NCBI GenBank assembly: GCA_018399795.1
Contig: JAGYOC010000313.1
Coordinates: 1 to 12,290 of the forward strand
DNA from: Dehalococcoidales bacterium
GTDB taxonomy: Bacteria > Chloroflexota > Dehalococcoidia > Dehalococcoidales > UBA5760
Length of the DNA stretch: 12,290 bases
Reading direction: 5' to 3'
Shown: one piece after another, positions 6,522 through 12,290 of the stretch
Position numbering within the stretch: position 1 is the first letter of the stretch
How the letters are laid out: every line of letters begins with the position of its first letter
Notes under the pieces: model-generated
The model's input: the letters and a program-made list of their open reading frames with translations, nothing else
What the model was told of the DNA's origin: nothing
The model's database searches: none
Program-made: the position numbers and the translations under genes

Positions 6522-6953
6522 TTAAAGATGGGGGGAATAGAGATACTGAGTGGTGGTTTTCAGCCGCCTGCGCAAAACGGCCAGCTGTGGGCGGTATATC
6601 CGGGCTGCTCCTCCCTGGAAATCCAGCGGCATATTGAGGACGCCCTGTATCACCTTCTTTTCTGCATCTCCGGGACAGAGCACATCCATTTCGCTGCGGC
6701 CGGTATCTATCTGGATAAGTATCGGAATTACGAGCATCTCCTGTTCGTCGCTGTTCGTAATTCCGGCGAGATACTCGAGCTCTCTCTGTTTGAAGAGGTG
6801 GACGCTGCCGTCATTACACAATACATGGGGGTATTCTTCCTCAAGCAGGATGGCCAGGGGTTTTTGCCTGGTGGGAAGGTGTGCATTGAGCACTTTTAGC
6901 TCCCCAGTAAGACACTCCTGGAGTATGCGCTCGTATGTTAAATCTCCGCTCAT
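6522..6953 (-). CDS. DUF61/UPF0216-like protein of unknown function
   Basis: This 143-residue soluble protein has no signal peptide or membrane segment. I recognise it by eye as DUF61 (UPF0216), a family known mainly from archaea with no established function. The supporting motifs are LNAHLPTRQKPLAILLEEE at about 22-40, CNDGSVHLFKQRELEYLA at 46-63 and the C-terminal IYRPQLAVLRRRLKTTTQYLY at 119-139. The strongly conserved basic and acidic residues in these blocks suggest binding of a charged ligand, perhaps a nucleic acid, but that is speculation. The ATG (6953-6951) lies 4 nt after the atpD stop, so the gene is almost certainly the last member of the V-ATPase operon. The ribosome binding site is weak, which fits coupled translation. 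Family membership needs a profile search. Confidence 0.75.
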   Translation of the reverse strand: MSGDLTYERILQECLTGELKVLNAHLPTRQKPLAILLEEEYPHVLCNDGSVHLFKQRELEYLAGITNSDEQEMLVIPILIQIDTGRSEMDVLCPGDAEKKVIQGVLNMPLDFQGGAARIYRPQLAVLRRRLKTTTQYLYSPHL

Positions 6954-6957
6954 CTGC

Positions 6958-7590
6958 CTATTTCCGTTCGAGGAGTACCTTGACCCTCTTGAGCCGTGCC
7001 TTTTCCTCCCTGTCCCTCTCCTCGAACTTCATATTGAGGTATTTTATCGTTGACTGCAGGCCGGGGATTATCAGGTACTCCAGCGCGTTTACTATTCTCT
7101 TCGTCCTGTTTATCTCGGCGCCCAGCTGTGCCATGCTTTTCTGTAGCTCAGCCAGTTCGACAATGTTCTCCAGGCATTTTTCGGAAAGCTCGGCGGTTCT
7201 GTCCACCCATGAGGAGGTATCAGCGGGGCTATACCCCCTGATTTTTCGCTTTTCTTTCTTGAGCTCGAAGGCGGGAATTTTGACCCCGCCGATATTCCTG
7301 AGCCCGGCGGCAATTTCCAGGCCGCCCTCGCTGGCACTGAGCTCCTTCTCCAGCGCGATATAGCCATGATAACCGGCAGATAGCGATAGAGACCGGTACA
7401 TTGCCGAGAAATCTTCGAGGAGGCTCTTTTTAAGCTCTACCGTCTGTTCGGCTATCTGTAGGAACTCCATAACCAGTATAGATACACGGTCCTTGACCAG
7501 CTTCTGGATTCTTGAGGCCAGGGCAAGCCGGCGTCTCAACTTGATTAGCTCGATTTTGGTTGGCCTGGTTACCTTAATAAGCTGTGGCAT
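6958..7590 (-). CDS. atpD: V/A-type ATP synthase subunit D (central stalk)
   Basis: This 210-residue subunit forms the rotating central shaft of the V/A-ATPase. The N-terminus (VTRPTKIELIKLRRRLALASR, about 8-28) is the family signature. Long heptad-like helices at both ends (about 10-60 and 140-205) would pair as the antiparallel coiled coil in the A3B3 head. The middle includes an IGGVKIPAFEL block, also typical. The start is ATG at 7590, 28 nt after the atpB stop, with GGAG and GAG purine motifs upstream. Length and position after atpB match bacterial and archaeal V/A-ATPase operons. It should not be confused with the F-type beta subunit, which has the same gene symbol. Confidence 0.95.
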   Translation of the reverse strand: MPQLIKVTRPTKIELIKLRRRLALASRIQKLVKDRVSILVMEFLQIAEQTVELKKSLLEDFSAMYRSLSLSAGYHGYIALEKELSASEGGLEIAAGLRNIGGVKIPAFELKKEKRKIRGYSPADTSSWVDRTAELSEKCLENIVELAELQKSMAQLGAEINRTKRIVNALEYLIIPGLQSTIKYLNMKFEERDREEKARLKRVKVLLERK

Positions 7591-7618
7591 TTTCTATCTC
7601 TGGCTCCGCCTAATAACG

Positions 7619-9028
7619 TTATTGCTCAGTGCTTTGGGCATACTTGGGAAGATACTTCTTTATAAATTCCTCGCCGATAAGCTTCAGGTCCTCTTCGGGG
7701 AGGGCTGAGAAAAGCCTCCAGCCGATATCGAGGGTATCCTCCACTTTTCGTTTCGTTTCCTCACCCTGCGAGATGAATTCCTTTTCAAAACGGTCGGCAA
7801 TATTCAGGTATATCCTGTCCCTTTCTCCCAGCGCTTCGGCCCCGATAATAGTCGATATCTCTCTCAGGTTGCATCCCTCGGCATAGGCGGCATAGAGCTG
7901 CATGAATACGTTGTTGTGGTCTTCCCTGGTCTTGCCGGCCCCGATGCCCTCTTTCATCATTCGGGAAAGGGAAAGAAAAACGTCGATGGGCGGGTATACC
8001 CCCTTTCTTTCCAGCTCCCGGGAAAGGACTATCTGGCCCTCCGTGATATAGCCGGTCAGGTCAGGGATGGGGTGCGTGATATCATCGTCCGGCATGGTGA
8101 GAATGGGCATTACTGTTACCGAACCTTCCTTACCGGTGATTCTGCCCGCCCTTTCGTACATCGTGGCCAGGTCGGTATACATATAACCCGGGTAGCCCCG
8201 CCGGGATGGTATTTCCTCACGCATTGCCGAAAGCTCGCGCAGCGCTTCGCAGTAGTTGGTGATATCGGTAATGATAACCAGTACATGCATTCCCTGTTGC
8301 CAGGCAAGGTATTCTCCTGCGGTCAGGGCAAGCTTGGGCGTAGATATCCTCTCGATAACGGGGTCTGATGCGGTGTTGATAAAGGCAACCGTTTTTTCCC
8401 GGGCTCCGGTTTGCTCCAGGTTCTGCATGAAAAAGTCGGCGTCGTCATAGCTGATGCCTATAGCACCGAAAACAATGGCGAACTGCTCTTCCGTCTTTTT
8501 AACCGAAGCCTGTCGTATTATCTGGGACGCTATCCGGTTCTGGGGTAGCCCCGAACCGCTGAATATGGGCAGCTTCTGTCCCCGAACCAGCGCATTGAGG
8601 CCATCTATGGCCGATATGCCGGTTTCGATGAATTCGGCGGGCGGCTCACGGCCGGCCGGGTTGACCAGTCCGCCGTTTACATCCAGGTAGTCCTCGGGGA
8701 TTATGGCCGGTCCCCCGTCAATAGGGTCACCGGAACCGTTGAATATTCTACCCATAATGTCCCGGGCTACCGGTAGCTTGAGGGTCTCTCCTTTGCACCT
8801 GATCCGGCTATCTATCAGGTCTACCTCGCTGACGCCTCCGAAGACCTGTACGATGGTAGCTTCGTTACTGATATCTATCGCCTGACCGCGCCTTACCTCG
8901 CCGCTGGCGAGAGTTACATCGACCATTTCGTTGTACTGTACGCCGGGTATACTTTCCGCTACCAGGAGGGAACCCTTGGTGCGGTTGATGGCTCTGGTCT
9001 CTTTAACATATAGTGATTCCGGTGTCAT
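7619..9028 (-). CDS. atpB: V/A-type ATP synthase subunit B (non-catalytic head subunit)
   Basis: This 469-residue subunit alternates with subunit A in the A3B3 head. It has the B-subunit fold with a degenerate P-loop ([10 protein letters not shown], about 157-166) in place of a Walker A motif, so it binds nucleotide poorly and does not hydrolyse it. Other markers are [23 protein letters not shown] sequence near 268-287 (here [13 protein letters not shown]) and [21 protein letters not shown] near 351-371. The start is ATG at 9028, which overlaps the atpA stop in ATGA and has AGGAGG at 9035-9040. An upstream in-frame extension to 9076 would add 16 residues not seen in the family and lacks a better signal. 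Confidence 0.97.
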   Translation of the reverse strand: MTPESLYVKETRAINRTKGSLLVAESIPGVQYNEMVDVTLASGEVRRGQAIDISNEATIVQVFGGVSEVDLIDSRIRCKGETLKLPVARDIMGRIFNGSGDPIDGGPAIIPEDYLDVNGGLVNPAGREPPAEFIETGISAIDGLNALVRGQKLPIFSGSGLPQNRIASQIIRQASVKKTEEQFAIVFGAIGISYDDADFFMQNLEQTGAREKTVAFINTASDPVIERISTPKLALTAGEYLAWQQGMHVLVIITDITNYCEALRELSAMREEIPSRRGYPGYMYTDLATMYERAGRITGKEGSVTVMPILTMPDDDITHPIPDLTGYITEGQIVLSRELERKGVYPPIDVFLSLSRMMKEGIGAGKTREDHNNVFMQLYAAYAEGCNLREISTIIGAEALGERDRIYLNIADRFEKEFISQGEETKRKVEDTLDIGWRLFSALPEEDLKLIGEEFIKKYLPKYAQSTEQ

Positions 9029-10779
9029 GATAAACCTCCTTTTTGCGGAACAAGAGCGGACTCCATCTCCGACCATAGCTGTTTGATGCGTTCTTCAGCC
9101 TCATCATTGGGGATATTTTTCATCCGGGATATCTTGGGAATAATCGGTGAATTACGGAGTTCGGCGGTTGTAGTTCCTGCCTCCAGCATCTTCTGGGCCA
9201 GATCGTAGAACCGGTTTATCGTCTGCAGCATAAGCTGTGCCTTGAGCGGCACGCAGTAGGTATCGACCTCGTTATAGGCACTCTGCATGAGGAAATCTTC
9301 CCGTATCATCCTGGTTACCAGCATTACCAGCTTGTCGCTTTCCGGGAGTGCTTCGGGACCGACCAGCCGCACGATTTCTTCCAGCTCTGCCTCCTGCTGA
9401 AGCAGTTTAAGGGCGGTGGCACGGGTATTTTCCCACTGGGGGCTTATTTCGGACCACCAGCCTTTCACTCCGTCAACATAGAGGCTGTAGCTGGTCAGCC
9501 AGTTTATCGCCGGAAAGTGCCTCTTGTTGGCCAGTGATGTATCCAGGGCGAAGAATGCATCAACGATTCTGAGCGTGTTCTGGGTAACCGGTTCGCTGAA
9601 GTCGGCCCCCGGCGGGCTAACCGCTCCCGTTACCGTTACCGAACCGTTTCTTTCTGGGCTGCCCAGACACTGCACCAGACCGGATCGCTCGTAGAATGAG
9701 GCGAGCCGGGAACCCAGGTAGGCTGGGAATCCCTCCTCGCCGGGAATTTCCTCAAGCCTGCCTCCAATTTCTCGCATTGCCTCTGCCCACCTCGATGTGG
9801 AATCACAGACTAGCAATACATCGTAGCCCATATCTCGAAAGTACTCTGCCATGGTTATTCCGACGAATATACTTGCTTCGCGGGCTACCACCGGCATATT
9901 GGAGGTGTTGGCGATGAAGATCTCCTTCTCCTGGAGAAGCCTTCCTGTTTTGGGGTCGTAGAGCTTTCTGAAGCTGTGCAGTACATCGGCCATCTCGTTG
10001 CCGCGCTCACCACACCCCACATATATATTTATCTGTGTCTGTGCCCAGCGGGCAAGCTGTTGCAGGGCGACTGTCTTGCCGGTTCCGAAACCGCCCGGGA
10101 TGGCTGCTTTGCCACCGAGGGCCAGCGGAAACATATAGTCAAGAATTCTCATACCGGTAATAAGTAGCCTGGAAGCCGGATACCTGCGCATATATGGGCG
10201 CGGCCTCCTAACCGGCCATTTCTGCATCATGATGAGCTCTTTTTCCCCGCCTCCATTTGAATCGAGTACCGCTACCGGTTCGATCACAGTGAAGTCACCT
10301 TCGCTTATCTTTTTAACCGTGCCCTTTATTCCCGGCGGCACCATTATGCGGTGTTCGATGATCTCTGTTTCCTGTACAGTACCGATTACAGCGCCCTCGC
10401 CAACCTTGTCGCCTGCCTTGACCGTGGGGGTGAAGTGCCACTTTCTGTCCCTTGGCAGCGCAAATGCTTTGGCACCGCGTTCTATAAAAGGGCTGTTTTC
10501 CAGAAGCACGGTGAGCGATTTCTGAAGCCCATCGTATATTGAGCCGAGGAGACCGGGGCCAAGTTCGGCAGCAAGGATATTCCCGGTTCCCCTTATTTCC
10601 TCTCCGACCCTGAGACCCTGGGTTTCTTCGTGTACCTGTATTATCGCCCTGTCCTCTTCCAGGCCGATGATTTCTCCGACCAGTCTGTCACTACCTATCT
10701 CGACGACCTCATATACCTTTGTCCCTTTCATCTCCTCCCCTATGACCAGAGGTCCCGATACACGCCATATCTTTCCCAT
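9025..10779 (-). CDS. atpA: V/A-type ATP synthase subunit A (catalytic)
   Basis: This 584-residue catalytic subunit hydrolyses or makes ATP at the interface with B. Residues 1-70 form the N-terminal beta-barrel, and residues about 110-190 hold the non-homologous insertion that separates A subunits from F-type beta. The Walker A motif is GGFGTGKT at 229-236, the catalytic glutamate is Glu258 in GCGERGNEM, and the Walker B aspartate is Asp326 in [13 protein letters not shown]. The later [16 protein letters not shown] block (385-400) is also characteristic. No intein interrupts the P-loop, the usual intein site in this family. The ATG start has a very strong GGAGGAGG ribosome binding site and lies 29 nt after the atpF stop. 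Confidence 0.98.
   Translation of the reverse strand: MGKIWRVSGPLVIGEEMKGTKVYEVVEIGSDRLVGEIIGLEEDRAIIQVHEETQGLRVGEEIRGTGNILAAELGPGLLGSIYDGLQKSLTVLLENSPFIERGAKAFALPRDRKWHFTPTVKAGDKVGEGAVIGTVQETEIIEHRIMVPPGIKGTVKKISEGDFTVIEPVAVLDSNGGGEKELIMMQKWPVRRPRPYMRRYPASRLLITGMRILDYMFPLALGGKAAIPGGFGTGKTVALQQLARWAQTQINIYVGCGERGNEMADVLHSFRKLYDPKTGRLLQEKEIFIANTSNMPVVAREASIFVGITMAEYFRDMGYDVLLVCDSTSRWAEAMREIGGRLEEIPGEEGFPAYLGSRLASFYERSGLVQCLGSPERNGSVTVTGAVSPPGADFSEPVTQNTLRIVDAFFALDTSLANKRHFPAINWLTSYSLYVDGVKGWWSEISPQWENTRATALKLLQQEAELEEIVRLVGPEALPESDKLVMLVTRMIREDFLMQSAYNEVDTYCVPLKAQLMLQTINRFYDLAQKMLEAGTTTAELRNSPIIPKISRMKNIPNDEAEERIKQLWSEMESALVPQKGGLS
9035..9040 (-). promoter_or_regulatory. Ribosome binding site that fixes the atpB start
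   Basis: AGGAGG on the minus strand lies six bases before the ATG at 9028 and inside the last codons of atpA. It supports this ATG over the longer in-frame extension and shows that atpB can initiate independently while overlapping the atpA stop. Confidence 0.8.
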
Positions 10780-10808
10780 AGATTACCTCCTCCGTAAAAA
10801 CCAAAAGC

Positions 10809-11159
10809 CTAGATTTCTATATCGAAGCCGATGGATTTTCTGATGTATGACTTATAGTATTGACTGACATCTTCATATTGTGTGCCGAATTTCGAGGGGA
10901 CCTCGATGACTACCGGCGCGGTGCCACTCTTTTCCTGGGACCGTGTTATCAGGTCCTCGGCGTGCCTGGCGCAGTCCTCCTGAAGCACTATTATGGCAAC
11001 GTAGGTTTCAGCAAGCACCTCCCCGAGGGCTTTTCTGACCTCTTCGGCGTTGTCGGTGTCAGCGATAATATGGTAATTATCTATTCCAGCCAGCCTCATT
11101 CCGTTGACCAGGTCTTCGTCACCTATTACCGCAATTCCTCGTTGTTTTATGTCAGCCAT
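10809..11159 (-). CDS. atpF: V/A-type ATP synthase subunit F
   Basis: This 116-residue subunit binds the central stalk with subunit D and modulates rotation and ATPase activity. The N-terminal Rossmann-like half carries IAVIGDEDLVNGMRLAGI (about 9-26), the hallmark of the family. The middle has VAIIVLQEDCARHAEDLI, and the C-terminal segment after VPSKFGT matches the flexible C-terminal helix region. The ATG is 2 nt after the atpC stop (TGATAATG). No strong ribosome binding site is present, so translation is probably coupled to atpC. The gene order C-F-A-B-D is the usual one. Confidence 0.95.
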   Translation of the reverse strand: MADIKQRGIAVIGDEDLVNGMRLAGIDNYHIIADTDNAEEVRKALGEVLAETYVAIIVLQEDCARHAEDLITRSQEKSGTAPVVIEVPSKFGTQYEDVSQYYKSYIRKSIGFDIEI

Positions 11160-11161
11160 TA

Positions 11162-12196
11162 TCAGAAAACCAGATATTCCTTTATTTCGTCCACAGATAT
11201 ACCATCGAAAACCGCTTTCAACACCATTCTCAGGTTCTTCAGCTCCATTTCCTTGATGGTCAGGTACCAGATGACAACCAGAGGGCTCATCACCCGTGGT
11301 GAAAGTATCTCCTTGAGCATCTCCATGCGGTAGCGGTCTATCACCTCTTCGATAGCGGTGATGCTGCCGGTCTTATTGTAGCTGGCTACTACCTCTTCTG
11401 CCATATTTCGGTATTGAGTACCTCCCAGGGATGAGGGGATATCGTTAAGCTTGCCGGATATCATTCCCTCTATCGTCTGGTGAGACAGCAGGTAACCCCC
11501 CTCAATAATGCAATCGGAGGTGGCTGTACCTGTTTCCTCAATGGCAGCACGGCTGGCGATCTTGAGGTTGGTCAGGTCCACCATAAGGCCGATGATTCTG
11601 GCCAGAATGAAGCCGTCTTCTATGTCCTTGCTGGTTTCCAGGAGGTCCTTGTAGTATTCCCCGTCCATTCTGGCTTCGGTCTGCAGCCTGAGTTTCGCCT
11701 CGCTGCCAGAATCATATTCTCTGAGGATAGCAGCATAAGCGCCCAGTCCACATTCCAATAGCAAACGGGCGAGGGTATCGGCGCCGTCGGCCCGGGATAG
11801 CTCATCCAGCAACCCGCGGTTGTGAATCACGCCCACCGGTATCAGCCTGGCTGACTTGCCGGAGCGGATGCTCTGCAGGACGGACTTCACGTTGATAATA
11901 TCGTATTTTAACCGGTAAGAATTCAATATGCCGCGCATGGCGGCCGGCATCAATTTGAGCCCCTCCAGCCGTTCCAGACACTGCCCGAAGTATTGCCAAA
12001 GGGACTGATCGAAATCAGCAAAGCTTTTTATCGATGTCGCCTCAAGGTAGCTGCTGATTTCGGTGCCCCGGATGGCTTCCATGATGTCACTGAGGGCGGT
12101 GGTGCGGGACATACGATCGACATGTTCCCGGGTAACCGTTTTGGCTTCAGCCCCCTTTAGATAGGCCGACATAAAAGCATATTCTGCGTTGGACAA
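11162..12196 (-). CDS. atpC: V/A-type ATP synthase subunit C (rotor adaptor, d-like)
   Basis: This 344-residue, largely helical protein links the central stalk to the membrane c-ring. It has the subunit C features of an N-terminal MSNAEYAFMSAYLKGAEAK-type start, an LKLMPAAMRGILNSYRLKYDIINVKSVLQSI helix pair, and a C-terminal region with the NLRMVLKAVFDGIS motif. Overall similarity in this family is low, so the call rests on these blocks plus position between atpE and atpF. The start is TTG at 12196, because GGAG at 12203-12206 is spaced six bases from it. An in-frame TTG at 12208 follows the atpE stop directly but has no suitable ribosome binding site. Confidence 0.92.
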   Translation of the reverse strand: MSNAEYAFMSAYLKGAEAKTVTREHVDRMSRTTALSDIMEAIRGTEISSYLEATSIKSFADFDQSLWQYFGQCLERLEGLKLMPAAMRGILNSYRLKYDIINVKSVLQSIRSGKSARLIPVGVIHNRGLLDELSRADGADTLARLLLECGLGAYAAILREYDSGSEAKLRLQTEARMDGEYYKDLLETSKDIEDGFILARIIGLMVDLTNLKIASRAAIEETGTATSDCIIEGGYLLSHQTIEGMISGKLNDIPSSLGGTQYRNMAEEVVASYNKTGSITAIEEVIDRYRMEMLKEILSPRVMSPLVVIWYLTIKEMELKNLRMVLKAVFDGISVDEIKEYLVF

Positions 12197-12202
12197 AGCT
12201 AA

Positions 12203-12206
12203 CTCC
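12203..12206 (-). promoter_or_regulatory. Ribosome binding site favouring the TTG at 12196 for atpC
   Basis: The minus strand reads GGAGTTAGCTTTG just after the atpE stop, putting GGAG six bases before the TTG at 12196. The earlier TTG at 12208 overlaps this motif and cannot use it. Confidence 0.5.
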
Positions 12207-12208
12207 AA

Positions 12209-12290
12209 TTAATCGGGGAAAAGCTCCCTGCCGATTTCTGGAAGCATCCTCGGCAGCAGCATTTCCAGCCTGGTTTCGTAGCTGTTATCG
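12209..12290 (-). CDS. atpE: V/A-type ATP synthase subunit E, C-terminal end (partial)
   Basis: The last 26 codons of an open frame enter the window and end at a TAA (12211-12209). The readable residues include DNSYETRLEMLLPRMLPEIG and end in RELFPD. This matches the C-terminus of the peripheral stalk subunit E, where a segment of the type NTFEARLE...LPEIRKELF occurs. Its place directly before atpC fits the standard operon order. The N-terminus and the upstream membrane-subunit genes are outside the window. Confidence 0.85.
   Translation of the reverse strand, partial: DNSYETRLEMLLPRMLPEIGRELFPD

Noticed and set aside
6504..7053. Plus-strand open frames opposite the DUF61-like gene and atpD
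   Set aside because: The minus-strand frame has recognisable conserved blocks and operon context; the plus frames have neither.
9029..9076. Extended N-terminus for atpB from 9076
   Set aside because: The internal ATG at 9028 has an ideal AGGAGG, overlaps the atpA stop as ATGA and gives the family-typical N-terminus.
1..12290. CRISPR arrays, insertion sequences, integrases or att repeats
   Set aside because: No regularly spaced repeats, transposase-like frames or duplicated tRNA 3' ends were seen anywhere in the window.

Overview
Every supported gene in this window lies on the minus strand, so transcription runs from high to low coordinates. The content is core anaerobic energy metabolism. 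The organism is most likely an anaerobic bacterium: sigma70-like -35/-10 pairs sit in front of both tRNAs, most starts have strong Shine-Dalgarno sequences, GTG and TTG starts are frequent, and the NuoE/NuoF-type diaphorase genes are bacterial in style. From memory, pyruvate oxidoreductase genes next to 'hym' NuoE/F/G-like genes also occur in Dehalococcoides, so Chloroflexota/Dehalococcoidia is a reasonable guess. The V-type ATPase and a DUF61-like gene have an archaeal flavour. Taxonomy remains an inference.

Region 1 (12290 to 6522) is the 3' part of a V/A-type ATPase operon in the order E (only its C-terminus is in the window), C, F, A, B, D. This gives the peripheral stalk end, the central stalk adaptor, and the catalytic and non-catalytic head subunits. 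The membrane subunits (I and K/L) would be upstream, outside the window. The last gene, 4 nt after atpD, encodes a 143-residue protein that resembles the DUF61/UPF0216 family of unknown function.

Region 2 (about 6521 to 6365) is a 157-nt intergenic region. It holds a weak terminator candidate, a 12-bp perfect palindrome and a good promoter, and leads into tRNA-Arg(CCG).

Region 3 (6249 to 204) is a tightly packed seven-gene operon: porC, porD, porA, porB (four-subunit pyruvate/2-oxoacid:ferredoxin oxidoreductase), then a NuoE-like [2Fe-2S] protein, a NuoF-like flavoprotein with extra N- and C-terminal Fe-S domains, and a short NuoG/HoxU-like iron-sulfur protein. The NuoE/F/G-like trio resembles the diaphorase core of electron-bifurcating hydrogenases (HydABC/Hnd) but has no hydrogenase subunit here. 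The simplest reading is a module that passes electrons between pyruvate oxidation, ferredoxin and NAD(P)H.

Region 4 (180 to 1) holds a clear promoter, tRNA-Pro(TGG) with an encoded CCA, and the first seven codons of a further gene with a strong ribosome binding site. No gap without a gene exceeds 300 nt.
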